DNA of 64,000 bases from Streptomyces sp. NBC_00461 (GCF_036013935.1 NZ_CP107902.1:8651001-8715000), one strand, 5' to 3'; counted from the stretch's first letter, positions 31,315 through 39,958 are shown. Notes: generated by a model not told the origin, from the letters alone. Numbers and translations: made by a program.

Positions 31315-34281
31315 TTGCCCCCCAAGGATCCGGCCCATCAGAACGGCGCTGCTCTCGTCGGCAGACACACTCAGATCGGGTGTCTCTCCGCGGTCGTAAA
31401 GGATCTGACCGACGGGCGGGGAACGGTCCTGGAGGTCACCGGCGAGCCGGGGATCGGCAAGACCGCCCTGCTCGCCCTGCTCGCCGAGCGGGCAGCCGGG
31501 ACAGGGGCCCTGGTGGCGCGAGCCCACGCCGCGCGCACGACGACGCAACCCGGCCAGGTCATCAGAGAGGTGCTGGATGTCCTGGACGCGAGGGACTCCC
31601 CGATCGCCCATGGAGGGCTCGGCGCCGGGGCGGGCGCCGAGGTGCGGAGCGTGCTGGGGCGCTGGGCGGCGCGGCAGGGCGGCGTGCTGGTTCTCGACAA
31701 CGTTCATCTGTGCGACGAGGAGTCGGAGAGACTGATCGCGCAGCTTGTGCGGACACCTCCGCCGGGCCCGTTCGTCCTGGCGTTGGCGCACCGCCCGCGG
31801 CAGTCCGGCCCGGTCCTGAGACAAGCGCTCGAAGACGGAGTCGAGACCGGCTCGGTCATCCGCCTGGCCCCGCCCTCCTTGGACCTCCCGGCGATATCCG
31901 CTCTGCTCGGCGACGGGGGGTCCCGGGGGCCCCAGACGGACACAACATCCCGGCACGCCTTCTCCCACTCGGCGCAAGACCATGCGTACACCGACTGGCG
32001 CGACTCCCCGGCCCCCGTGGTCGACGCCACATACGCCGAGCAGTTGCACGCCGCCTCCGGCGGCAACCCGCGGATGCTGCGGATCCTGGTCGCGGCGCGG
32101 TGGGACCCGGACGTGTGGCCGCTGAGCGCCGGACCGGACCGGGACGGCATGCGCCGGGAGGCCGTCTCCGTCGTCACCGAGCTGGACTCCATCACCGCTG
32201 ACGCCGCACTCTCGGTCCAGGTCGCCGCCGTTCTCGGCGATCCCTTCCTGCCGGACGACGTCGCCGCGGTCTCCGAACTCGGCCTGGAACGAACCCTCGC
32301 AGCGTTCACCGAGCTCGTCGAAGCGGACTTGATACGGCCGCTGTCCTGGGGCGGCGGCTACGTCTTCCGACACCCGGTGCTCGGCCACGTCGCCCTGGAG
32401 CACGCTTCGCCGTCCCTGCGCGTCAACTCCCACAGGCGGGCCCTGGATCTGCTCACCAGGCGAGGAGCGCCGGTGCTCCGACGTGCCCGGCAGGCCGAGC
32501 ACCTGGTGGGCGCGGGCAGTGCGCAGGCCCGGCAGGTGCTGGTCGACGGCGCCGCGGAGGCGATGGCCAAGTCCCCGGCCGTCGCTGCCCGTTGGCTGCG
32601 CCTGGCACTGGACCACCTGCCCGCCGGGGAAAGGATCAGCGCCCCCCGGGTCGTGCTGGTGCTCGACCACTGCCGGGCGCTCAGTGCCGTGGGCCGCCTG
32701 CAGGAAGCCCGTTCCCTGGTGCACGATCTGCTCAGGCATCAGTCGGATCTCTCCGTGGACCTTCGGCTGAGCGCCTACGCCGTCTGCGGAGAGCTGGAGC
32801 GGTTGCTGGGCCGCCACCAGGAGGCCGAAGCGGTGGTCCGGACGGCACTGGACCTCGTACCCCGCCCACTGCCGGTTCCCTTGCCGGCGCCGGCGGCCGA
32901 ACTGATCACCGCATACGGGCGAGTGCAGTTGTTCCGCGGCGCCTACGGCGAGGCACGTGACGTGGTCCGCGAGGCGGCGGAGGCTGCTGAGGCCGGCGGC
33001 CCGGCGGCGCCCTACCTGCGTGCCCTTGGCGCCCTCGGCGACACCCAGCTCGGGCTGCTGCCCGAGGCGGTCGCCGAGGTCACCGAGTGCGCGCGGATCG
33101 TGGACGCCCTGCCGGACGCCGCTGCCGTCACCATGCCCGACGTCCTGGCGATGCTCGGTTGCGCGGAGCTGTTCCAGGAGCGCTTCCATGACGCCTACCG
33201 GCATCTGGAACGAGGACTGCAGGCAACCACGGGTGCCACCCGCAGGTTCATCCGGATCAACCAACTGGTGGCCCTGTGCCATCTCGACCAGCTGACGGGG
33301 CGTCTGGAGTCGCTCTGCCGCCGTGCCGGGGAGGCCGAACTGCTCGCCCGGACGAGCGGGGTCGACGAAGCCGCCGGGGTCGCCATGATCCTGCGGGCGA
33401 CGGGGCTGCTGTGGATACGTCCACGGCGGGACACCGACCGGCTGCTCGAACTCGCCGGGGAAGGGCTTTTCCTCGCCCTGCGCAAGAGGGGCTGGCGGGC
33501 AACCGTGGCGGTCGGCCTGCGCGCCCACGCCCAGTTCCTCGGCGGGGATCCGGCAGGTTGTCTGCGCACCCTCGTCGAGGAGGGCGGCCCGCGGCTGCAG
33601 CGGCTGCTGCGGGCGTGGCAGCCCTCTCTTCTGGCGCTCGCCTCCGTCGCGGCACTGCGGTGCGGTGACATCGACGCCGCACGCGACTGGGCCAGGGCGG
33701 GGGAGGCCGTGGCCGAGGAGCTGGGGCTGTCGCTGCAACAGCAGTACGTGCGCAGAGCCCGCGCCGCGCTCCACGCCGCCGAGGGAGAACACCACCTGGC
33801 GGCAGGGCTGTTTCACGAGGCCGCGGAGTCGTTCCGCCGTGCGGGGCTGCCGGTGGAACACGCCTGGACCCTGGTGATCGGGGCGCCTTCGGCCCACGCG
33901 GCCCATGGCAGCCAGCAGGCGCTGGAGTGGCTCGACACGGCGGGAAAGGCCGCTCGGGCCTGTGGCGCCGAGCGGATCCGTGAGGAGGCGGCAAGGGTCA
34001 GGACCCTGCTGCCCGCGTCATGCGTCGCCACCGGTGCGGCGGTCGCAACGGCGCAGGACGCGAGCGCCCCGGCGACGGTGGTCCTGCTCACCGAGCGAGA
34101 GCGGGAGATCGCGGAACTGGCGGCAGAGGGCAAACGCACCAAGGAGATCGCGGATCAGCTCTTCGTCAGCACCAGGACGGTCGAAACCCACCTCGGGAGG
34201 ATCTACCGCAAGCTCGACATCCCCTCCCGGGCGGCACTGCCGCGCGCACTCGGCCGAGTGGTCCACCGGCCGGCCGTCTGA
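31315..34281 (+). CDS. LAL-type LuxR-family regulator with P-loop ATPase domain (988 aa)
   Basis: A large ATP-binding LuxR regulator. Walker A GEPGIGKT lies at 43-50 and a Walker B-like VLVLDNVHLCDEES near 125-138. A TPR-like helical middle (about 400-880) leads to a C-terminal LuxR helix-turn-helix (about 920-985; LTEREREIAELAAEGKRTKEIADQLFVSTRTVETHLGRIYRKL). The start is a TTG behind the strong GGGAGAGG site. LAL regulators commonly activate secondary metabolism or sugar genes. None of the adjoining genes is an obvious target, and the terminator at 31101 separates it from the GH62 gene. Confidence 0.9.
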   Translation: MPPKDPAHQNGAALVGRHTQIGCLSAVVKDLTDGRGTVLEVTGEPGIGKTALLALLAERAAGTGALVARAHAARTTTQPGQVIREVLDVLDARDSPIAHGGLGAGAGAEVRSVLGRWAARQGGVLVLDNVHLCDEESERLIAQLVRTPPPGPFVLALAHRPRQSGPVLRQALEDGVETGSVIRLAPPSLDLPAISALLGDGGSRGPQTDTTSRHAFSHSAQDHAYTDWRDSPAPVVDATYAEQLHAASGGNPRMLRILVAARWDPDVWPLSAGPDRDGMRREAVSVVTELDSITADAALSVQVAAVLGDPFLPDDVAAVSELGLERTLAAFTELVEADLIRPLSWGGGYVFRHPVLGHVALEHASPSLRVNSHRRALDLLTRRGAPVLRRARQAEHLVGAGSAQARQVLVDGAAEAMAKSPAVAARWLRLALDHLPAGERISAPRVVLVLDHCRALSAVGRLQEARSLVHDLLRHQSDLSVDLRLSAYAVCGELERLLGRHQEAEAVVRTALDLVPRPLPVPLPAPAAELITAYGRVQLFRGAYGEARDVVREAAEAAEAGGPAAPYLRALGALGDTQLGLLPEAVAEVTECARIVDALPDAAAVTMPDVLAMLGCAELFQERFHDAYRHLERGLQATTGATRRFIRINQLVALCHLDQLTGRLESLCRRAGEAELLARTSGVDEAAGVAMILRATGLLWIRPRRDTDRLLELAGEGLFLALRKRGWRATVAVGLRAHAQFLGGDPAGCLRTLVEEGGPRLQRLLRAWQPSLLALASVAALRCGDIDAARDWARAGEAVAEELGLSLQQQYVRRARAALHAAEGEHHLAAGLFHEAAESFRRAGLPVEHAWTLVIGAPSAHAAHGSQQALEWLDTAGKAARACGAERIREEAARVRTLLPASCVATGAAVATAQDASAPATVVLLTEREREIAELAAEGKRTKEIADQLFVSTRTVETHLGRIYRKLDIPSRAALPRALGRVVHRPAV

Positions 34282-34529
34282 CCGGTCGCAGTGGTCCCAC
34301 CCAGCGGGCCGCCGACGCCCGGACCGTCCGCCGTGCTGCGGTCAGGAACGCAGCTCGGGCAGCAGTGCCCGGACCGTCGCGGCCATGGCCGGCCAGGCCG
34401 CCGCGACCTGTTGATCCGTCAGCGGCGCGAGGCTCTGCACCTCGACCCCGGACACCGGTGTCCTCACCGCACTGCTCGTGGGCGTGATCGCCGAGGCGGC
34501 CGCCAGGTGAAGGCGGGTCGGCCGGACGG

Positions 34530-35279
34530 TCAGGCGGCGGACTGCTCGTGCAGGCGGTGAGCGACGGCCAGGAACAGGTGCAGGTTCGTGATGTCCTTGG
34601 CCGCGTGGTGGGACCAGCGGACGGGGTCGCCCGTGGAGCCGGTGGTCATGATGCGGACCAGGCCACCCGAGGCACCGACCTCCCTGACCTTCGGCCAGGG
34701 CAGGCTGCCTTTCCCCTGGGCGCTCACGGCCGTGCGGGAGAGCGAGAGCGCTCCGAACGGGACCGTGCCGCCCTCGCGAAGCGTCTCCAGCACGGCCGGC
34801 CCCTGTGCGCGCACCACCGCGTCCTGCATCCGGGCACCCCAGACGTCGGGATCCTCGTAGAACTCCGTGATCCGCACCGAGCCATGGCCGGGGGCGCTTG
34901 CCGAGTAGACGTACTTGGTCGGTGCGGGGACGCCGTTGATGACCAGCTGGACGATCTCCTGCCGGAGGCGCAGGGAGTCCCAGCGCAGGGCGACCGGCTC
35001 GCCGCCGGACGGCGGGTGCACGACCAGCCCCGCCTCGAACAGGTGCAGCCGCTGGGCGGCCCGCTTCCGGCTGAAATCGGGGAAGCGGCGCATGGAGAAC
35101 CAGTAGTACAGCAGCCCGGGGACCAAGAAGAACGCCATGAGCATGAGGCAGTTGAAGACATGGGCGGCGTACACCGCCCGACGCAGGCGCTTCGGCGCGA
35201 ACACGCCCTGGAGCGCCCCCAGCCGGTGGCGTACGGCCAGGTCGGCGACCTCGGGCGACGCGGGGGTGAGTGGAGTCAT
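34530..35279 (-). CDS. Membrane-anchored protein of unknown function, probably DUF6585 family (249 aa)
   Basis: One or two hydrophobic segments lie near residues 35-60 (VFNCLMLMAFFLVPGLLYYW); the rest is soluble, with a PH-like beta pattern (RLHLFEAGLVVHPPSGGEPVALRWDSLRL). The sequence style matches a Streptomyces family I recall as DUF6585; this is from memory. ATG 35277-35279 is preceded by GGAGG. It is isolated on its strand and function cannot be assigned. Confidence 0.7.
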   Translation of the reverse strand: MTPLTPASPEVADLAVRHRLGALQGVFAPKRLRRAVYAAHVFNCLMLMAFFLVPGLLYYWFSMRRFPDFSRKRAAQRLHLFEAGLVVHPPSGGEPVALRWDSLRLRQEIVQLVINGVPAPTKYVYSASAPGHGSVRITEFYEDPDVWGARMQDAVVRAQGPAVLETLREGGTVPFGALSLSRTAVSAQGKGSLPWPKVREVGASGGLVRIMTTGSTGDPVRWSHHAAKDITNLHLFLAVAHRLHEQSAA

Positions 35280-35336
35280 GAGGACGAGCCTCCGAGCCGC
35301 GCCCAGACGTGACAACCGTGGATCTACGTAACTCGG

Positions 35337-36291
35337 TTACGTATCTTCCGCGCGCCGGGCGCCGGCCCGCCTGCTGAGGCTTCGCCTCAAGCGGAGACCG
35401 GGGGCCCGACGGCATCCCGGTGATCGAGACAGGACAACCGCCAGACCTGCTTCCAGTGCGAGGCGTACCGCCCGACCGATGCTGAGTGGGTACCGGCGCG
35501 AGCTCGGCTGGGGCAGGGGCTGGGGCAGGGGCAGGGGCAGGGGCAGGGGCAGGGGGAGGGTGCTCGCTGCCCGCACCGCGGTCGCGCCCGAGCACCCCGA
35601 CTGAGCCAGGACCAGGAAAGTCCAGGTACCGGATTACGTCCGCCGGAGAGCGGTCAGTAGCGTCCCTGCCGGCTTTCCGAACCCCGGAACCGGTGGCCGT
35701 CGTGGCGACGGCCCACAGGTCGTGGCCGGTGTCGCGGGTGCCCTTGGCGTGGTTGTAGCCGAACTGGAAGTAGAAGGTTCCGGGGTCCAGGGTGATGCCC
35801 TCGTTGAGCGTCACGACGTAGTCGGCTCCCCCGTCCGAGGCCTTTGCGGCATGCACCGTGGCCTTGTCCCCGAGCGACGTCGACACGCCGGTGTTCGCCA
35901 CACCGCCAGTCTGGGCTATGTGCACGACGACCTTGAGCGCGCTGAGCTTCTTGATGCTCGTGACGGTGAGGTTGCTCTGGCTCCAGTACACGTTCGTGGA
36001 GTTCACGGACGTCTGGACGGAGAGATAACTGCTCTGCCCGGTCCCCGAGGACGTGACGGTCGCCCGCTGCGGCGAGGCACCGGTGGTGTGCGGCGGCGGC
36101 GCGGCGGGGTGATCGTTCTGGGCCTGGGCGGGCAGCAGGCCCGCGGCGGGCAGTGCCGCGGCCTTTGCCGCAGGGTGGCCTTTCGCCGGTGCCGGGGACG
36201 GAGCCGGAGTCGGAGTCGGAGCGGTGCCCTTGGAGACCAGGGCCTGCCGACCGCCTGAAGCCAAGGCCCGACGCCGGTGATTCGCCGACAT
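35337..36291 (-). CDS. Putative exported Ser/Thr-rich protein, 3' end unresolved
   Basis: ATG 36289-36291 follows AAGGTGA. The N-terminus has arginines, a Pro/Ala stretch and an AAALPAAGLLPAQAQ segment that looks like a proline-disturbed signal peptide. Residues 75-190 form a beta-rich module (SYLSVQTSVNSTNVYWSQSN, DPGTFYFQFGYNHAKGTRDTGHDLWAV) that I do not recognise. The frame then enters a PAPAPA tract encoded by GGGGCA repeats and stays open far into the next gene, which is implausible. In the adjacent frame the tract leads to a stop at 35337. I infer that slippage in the repeat removed the original end. Function unknown. Confidence 0.45.
35508..35558. repeat. GGGGCA hexamer repeat tract
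   Basis: Six to seven near-perfect GGGGCA/GGGGCT units, read on the minus strand as Pro-Ala repeats. The reading frames on its two sides do not agree with a single sensible protein. Confidence 0.8.
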
Positions 36292-36518
36292 CGAGTCACC
36301 TTGAACTGAGCCGCCGAGCCGCCGAGCCGCCGTGCCGCCCGAGCCGGTGATCGAGGAGGCGTGCGAGCGGATGCGCCGCGAACGCGGGTGTTGACCTTCG
36401 AACGGGCGATCGGCGGGGTTCATCACGATTAGGTGAATCGCGCCGATTGGCTGCAACCACACACGGCCTTTACAAGTCACACACCTCGCAATTACTGAAC
36501 CAGGCCTCAGGGGATCCC

Positions 36519-37136
36519 ATGAACGACCAGCAGTACCCGCCGCAGCAGCCCGGATGGGGCGGACCTCAGCAGCCGTACGGGCAGCCTCCGTTCCCCCCGC
36601 AGCCGCCGAAGAAGCGCAGCGTCGGAAAGGCCGTAGGCTTCGGCTGTCTCGGCATCGTCGGCCTGTTCGTAGTGATCGCGATCATCGCCGCCATCGCCGG
36701 CGGCGGCGACAGCAAGTCGAACAAGTCCAGTAGCCCCAACGGCGTCAAGGCCAGTGCGTCCTCGAAGAAGGACCAGCCCGCTGGCGCCGGCACGGCCAAG
36801 AGCAGCGAAACGAAGGCGGAGACGAAGCCCGCGAAGCAGGTCGTCACCTTCAAGGCGTGGGGCACCGCTCCCGCCGGCGCCCTGGGCGGTCTCGACATCG
36901 GATACGGATCCGACTCCGACACCCGCAAGGGCACCTTCAAGAACGGCAAGTTCGAGGCCACCCTGCCCCTGAACAAGGACGCCCTGTACTACAGCCTTAC
37001 CGCACAGCTTCAGGGCTCGGGCGACATCAACTGCTCGGTCACCGTCGACGGCCACACCAAGAAGGGCCACGCGTCCGGCGGCTACAACATCTGCGACGCG
37101 CAGCTCAACTCCGGGCTGCTCGGCGGCTGGGACTGA
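36519..37136 (+). CDS. Single-pass membrane protein with Pro/Gln-rich cytosolic head and MmpS-like outer domain (205 aa)
   Basis: Residues 1-32 are rich in Pro, Gln and Gly (QQYPPQQPGWGGPQQPYGQ). One transmembrane helix follows (about 38-65), then a Ser/Lys linker and a beta-rich outer domain (110-205; CSVTVDGHTKKGHASGGYNICDAQ) of the MmpS-like type common in actinobacteria. ATG 36519 follows AGGGGA; a longer frame upstream lacks a site. It lies 5 nt before the lipoprotein gene and is probably cotranscribed with it. Role unknown. Confidence 0.78.
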   Translation: MNDQQYPPQQPGWGGPQQPYGQPPFPPQPPKKRSVGKAVGFGCLGIVGLFVVIAIIAAIAGGGDSKSNKSSSPNGVKASASSKKDQPAGAGTAKSSETKAETKPAKQVVTFKAWGTAPAGALGGLDIGYGSDSDTRKGTFKNGKFEATLPLNKDALYYSLTAQLQGSGDINCSVTVDGHTKKGHASGGYNICDAQLNSGLLGGWD

Positions 37137-37141
37137 CCGCG

Positions 37142-37387
37142 ATGCGCCGCCTCACCGCCGTTGCGGCACTCGCTGCCGCCGCGCCGGCGCCGGCCGGCTG
37201 CTCCGGGTCGTCCGACGAGAAGCCTGCAAGGACCGTGACCGTCACGGTGAAAACACCCAAGCTCTCCGCAGCCGAGCAGCAGAAGGCGTGCGTCGACGCG
37301 TGGACAAAGCCGCTCCACGACAACGCAGACGCCGGCGTCGACGATGCACCGGCGGAGTGCGCGAAGGTGCCCAGAAGTCACAGCTGA
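37142..37387 (+). CDS. Small lipoprotein, probably truncated by a frameshift
   Basis: Signal peptide with lipobox PAGC at about residues 17-20, then a short acidic region with two more Cys (QKACVDAW, PAECAKVP). The frame stops at 37387. An adjacent frame stays open from the same area to a TAG at 37498-37500 (ending DESKMLDSLDK), which sits 14 nt before a strong terminator. I infer that the original gene ended at 37500 and lost its frame near 37365-37380. Function unknown. Confidence 0.6.
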   Translation: MRRLTAVAALAAAAPAPAGCSGSSDEKPARTVTVTVKTPKLSAAEQQKACVDAWTKPLHDNADAGVDDAPAECAKVPRSHS

Positions 37388-37514
37388 GACATGCCGCCTT
37401 CACGTCACCCCCACGGCCACACGATTCCCCCAGCACGCGGTGGGCGGACTCGGACGGGAACTTCGACGAGTCGAAGATGCTGGACTCGTTGGACAAGTAG
37501 GGGGAAATCCGTGG

Positions 37515-37540
37515 GGCCCCGCCTGGTTGGGCGGGGCCTT
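37515..37540. terminator. Bidirectional intrinsic terminator
   Basis: A 9-bp stem GGCCCCGCC / GGCGGGGCC with loop TGGTTG and a TT on the plus side. It lies between the lipoprotein gene (plus) and the broken small gene (minus). Confidence 0.8.
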
Positions 37541-37553
37541 CGTCATGCGATCG

Positions 37554-37806
37554 TCAGCGCGCAGCAGTCAACGCCGCGTCGAGTCGGTCACGGAGCAGCC
37601 GTGCGGTGGCTGGTGACAGAAGCGCGTCGGCGTCCGCCCCGCCGTCGAACGGCGCGAGCCGGATGTGATCGTCGTGGCTGGTCGTGGCTGGTCGTGGCGA
37701 CGTCGATGGTGATCGTCGCTTCGCCTTCTGCCCGGTGGTTGGCCGCGTCGTCGGCTCCGTTGACGGCGAGGATGTCGGGTCCGGGGATGCTGGACCAGAT
37801 GCTCAT
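37554..37806 (-). pseudogene. Small conserved-type protein gene frameshifted by a 10-bp tandem duplication
   Basis: From ATG 37804-37806 the protein starts MSIWSSIPGPDILAVNGAD and runs through EGEATITIDVATTSHD. It then goes out of frame at a 10-bp unit present twice (37671-37690). Removing one copy restores a continuous frame (DHIRLAPFDGGADADALL, SPATARLLRDRLDAALTAAR) to a stop at 37554. The intact product would be about 80 residues. The current frame instead ends at 37588 in an Arg-rich tail. The gene overlaps the one upstream by four bases (ATGA), so the pair is translationally coupled. The family is unknown to me. Confidence 0.75.
37671..37698. repeat. 10-bp tandem repeat GTCGTGGCTG, 2.8 copies
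   Basis: Two perfect copies (37671-37680 and 37681-37690) and eight bases of a third. Ten is not a multiple of three, so gain or loss of a unit switches the reading frame of the small gene that contains it. Confidence 0.9.
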
Positions 37807-38066
37807 GTGGTGGGCTCCTCGCCCGGGCGCTCCGTGTCCGCGCCGTAGAAGCCTTCCAGTTGTACGTTCAGCTCCGCCAAGTCCGGATGTTCAGCAAGGT
37901 CACGCACCTCTGCCTCCGTGAGCATCTCGGTGAGGCGCCGCATGGACCGGCTGGCCAAGGCTGCTTCGGCCGCCTTCTCCAACTCGGCAGCACGCTTGCG
38001 GTGCAGGCCCGCCAGAATGCGGAGCTGCCGCGCTCTCAGTTCGTATCGGTCGGGCTGCTCGCTCAT
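37803..38066 (-). CDS. Small charged helical protein of unknown function (87 aa)
   Basis: Predicted mostly helical (RARQLRILAGLHRKRAAELEKAAEAALASRSMRRLTEMLTEAEV), with coiled-coil character around residues 10-60 and an acidic C-terminus. ATG 38064-38066 follows GAGGAG. It is the first gene of a coupled pair with the frameshifted 37554-37806 gene. I do not recognise the family. Confidence 0.65.
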   Translation of the reverse strand: MSEQPDRYELRARQLRILAGLHRKRAAELEKAAEAALASRSMRRLTEMLTEAEVRDLAEHPDLAELNVQLEGFYGADTERPGEEPTT

Positions 38067-38199
38067 ACGCTCTTCTCCTCGCTGCATCCCCGATCATGAG
38101 CTCAGTGTGGCCGCGGTGCGGCCCGAGTACGACCCGAATCGAGGAGCCCGGGCCAAGAGCCACCGCAGATAGGTGCCCTCGACGGCCGACTTCAGGATC

Positions 38200-38396
38200 T
38201 TGGCGCTTCGGGCAGAACCGGGAGATGCCGTCCTCGAACACCATCTCCCCGTCGTCCTTCACCAGCTCCTTCGCCGCCAGCCACTGCGCCGGCGACATCC
38301 CCCTCCATCTCCTGCTCGCCCAGCAGCCCGCAGCCCGCAGTACCGCTTCATCGCGTGCGCGGCCGTCGCCGTGCCCTGCCCGTCGAAGTGAAACGA
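38200..38396 (-). pseudogene. Remnant of a small cysteine-containing protein
   Basis: Pieces in two frames look coding: FHFDGQGTATAAHAMKRYCGL, then SPAQWLAAKELVKDDGEMVF and EDGISRFCPK. They join if one copy of a 7-bp tandem duplication (AGCCCGC, around 38330-38345) and one extra base nearby are removed. The rest of the 38067-38405 interval holds no credible gene. Function unknown. Confidence 0.4.
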
Positions 38397-38405
38397 CGTG
38401 CCTGC

Positions 38406-38816
38406 CTACCCCTCATCGGCCTCCTGGGCGGCGGCTTCGTTGGCGCGGTCGATCTCGGCCATGTGCTCCTCCGCCCAGGTCCGAAGCCCCGCAAGCGCGG
38501 CTTCCAGGGACAGCCCGAGTCCGGTGAGTCGGTAGAAGACCCGCGGCGGCACGGTCGGTTCGACCCGGCGCGCCACCAGCCCGTCGCGGGTCAGGCTTCG
38601 CAGCGTCACGGACAGCATCTTCTGCGACACGCCAGGCATCCGGCGTCTCAGCTCCGCGAAGCGCACCTCGTCCGGTGCGGCATCGGCGAGCGTCTTGACG
38701 GCCATGGACGTCCACTTCGTACCGATGCGGTCCAGCAACTGCCGCGTCGGGCAATGGGGATCGAACAGATCGCCGCGTACCCCGCGACCGGAGGTCTGGG
38801 CTCCTCGGGTGGTCAC
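38406..38816 (-). CDS. HxlR-family winged-helix regulator (136 aa)
   Basis: Cys21-type HxlR core: CPTRQLLDRIGTKWTSMAVKTLADA, FAELRRRMPGVSQKMLSVTLRSLTRDGLV and a wing PPRVFYRLTGLG. The Cys at the start of the motif (HCPT) is the usual redox- or aldehyde-sensing position in the family. GTG start at 38814-38816. It diverges from the epoxide-hydrolase-like gene with an operator-like region between them and probably controls that gene. Confidence 0.88.
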   Translation of the reverse strand: MTTRGAQTSGRGVRGDLFDPHCPTRQLLDRIGTKWTSMAVKTLADAAPDEVRFAELRRRMPGVSQKMLSVTLRSLTRDGLVARRVEPTVPPRVFYRLTGLGLSLEAALAGLRTWAEEHMAEIDRANEAAAQEADEG

Positions 38817-38866
38817 CTGTGGCTCACCACCTTCCCTGAAAGTGCCGTCTAGGAAGCGGTCGGTCA

Positions 38867-38900
38867 GTTACCTATCGTTCTGTGGTCACCAATGGTAACC
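38867..38900. promoter_or_regulatory. Operator-like repeats between the HxlR gene and the hydrolase gene
   Basis: GTTACC (38867-38872) is inverted as GGTAAC (38894-38899), and GGTCACC-AAT-GGTAACC (38884-38900) forms a tighter inner repeat. It sits just upstream of the hydrolase ribosome site. Confidence 0.45.
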
Positions 38901-38916
38901 ATCCGGAGGAGCCGCC

Positions 38917-39774
38917 ATGCCCGTCACCACCGCACACCACCTGCGCCGCATCGCGACGAACGGCGTCCAACTCAATGTCGCAATCGCCGGGGACGGACCC
39001 GCGGTTCTCCTGCTGCACGGCTTCCCGCACACCTGGCAGCTCTGGAGCGGCATCATGGGCCGACTGGCCGGGCAGTACCGGGTCATCGCCCCGGACCTTC
39101 GAGGCTTCGGTGCCAGTGCACGCGCCGTCGAGGGTTACGACGCAGGCACCCTCGCCGCCGACGCCGAAGGGCTGCTCGACGCACTCGGCGAGCCCTCGGC
39201 AGCGGTGGTCGGCATCGACGCGGGCACCGCCCCCGCCGTCCTGCTCGCGCTGCGCCGGCCCGGCCTCGTCCGGCGCCTGGTCGTGATGGAGGCACTGCTC
39301 GGCCGCCTGCCCGGAGCAGAGCACGTCGTCGCGGGCGGTGCCCCGTGGTGGTTCGGCTTCCACGCCGTCCCCGGCCTCGCTGAGACCGTCCTGGCCGGCA
39401 ACGAGGCCCCGTACGTCGACTGGTTCCTCGACTCGGGGACGCTCGGGCGAGGAGTACCCGAGGACATCCGCGCGGCCTTCGTCCACGCGTACACCGGGGG
39501 TGAGGCACTGCGCTGCGCGTTCTCCTATTACCGGGCCCTGCCCACCAGCGCGCAGCAGATCCAGGACGCAGTCGCGACGGCTCGGCTGACCATGCCCACC
39601 ATGGCCGTCGGCTCGCATCCCGTCGGCACCGGGCTCGAACGCCAACTCCGTCCCATCGCCGATGACCTGGTCGGACACCATCTCCAGGACTGCGGCCACA
39701 TCATCCCTCTCGACCGCCCCGACGCGATATTCGCGCTCCTTGCTCCCTTCCTCTCCGCCGATCTGCCGAAGTGA
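38917..39774 (+). CDS. Alpha/beta-hydrolase with Asp nucleophile, epoxide hydrolase/dehalogenase-like (285 aa)
   Basis: HGFPHTWQLW forms the oxyanion HGxP motif. The nucleophile elbow reads VVGIDAGTAPAV, placing Asp where serine hydrolases have Ser, as in epoxide hydrolases and haloalkane dehalogenases. The C-terminal CGHIIPLDRP carries the catalytic His. ATG 38917 follows GGAGGA. Divergent from the HxlR regulator, which suggests induction by a reactive electrophile. Substrate unknown. Confidence 0.83.
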   Translation: MPVTTAHHLRRIATNGVQLNVAIAGDGPAVLLLHGFPHTWQLWSGIMGRLAGQYRVIAPDLRGFGASARAVEGYDAGTLAADAEGLLDALGEPSAAVVGIDAGTAPAVLLALRRPGLVRRLVVMEALLGRLPGAEHVVAGGAPWWFGFHAVPGLAETVLAGNEAPYVDWFLDSGTLGRGVPEDIRAAFVHAYTGGEALRCAFSYYRALPTSAQQIQDAVATARLTMPTMAVGSHPVGTGLERQLRPIADDLVGHHLQDCGHIIPLDRPDAIFALLAPFLSADLPK

Positions 39775-39837
39775 CCGGAGCGGGGCCGAAGGATCACGGT
39801 CGGCGGTTCGGGCGTTCGTCCCCACGGTGAGTTGTCC

Positions 39838-39958
39838 AGGACCGCCGGATCAGTTGTCCCGTGACCCTGGAGACAAGCACATCGACCACCTCGTTGCTGA
39901 GGTCGTACTGCCATCGCACTCCGGGCTGGTACTGCAGCGGTAGGCGAGCCCTGCTGTG
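39838..39958 (-). pseudogene. Fragment of a serine beta-lactamase/D-aminopeptidase-like hydrolase
   Basis: The minus strand reads LPLQYQPGVRWQYDLSNEVV, then DVLVSRVTGQ, which matches the PGxxWxYSN region of class C beta-lactamase-like hydrolases. No start, SxxK motif or C-terminal part is found, so about 40 codons remain of a gene of about 350. The rest of the 39775-40167 interval shows no gene. Confidence 0.55.

Noticed and set aside
31093..33906. A 937-codon minus-strand frame over the LAL regulator.
   Set aside because: Shadow; the plus strand has the Walker and LuxR motifs.
34342..34515. Short minus-strand stretch (VRTPVSGVEVQSLAPLTDQQ and VAAAWPAMAATVRALLPELRS) with coding-like codon use.
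   Set aside because: No credible ribosome site or start was found and the frame is an extension of the damaged 36291 gene; kept as a possible fragment only.
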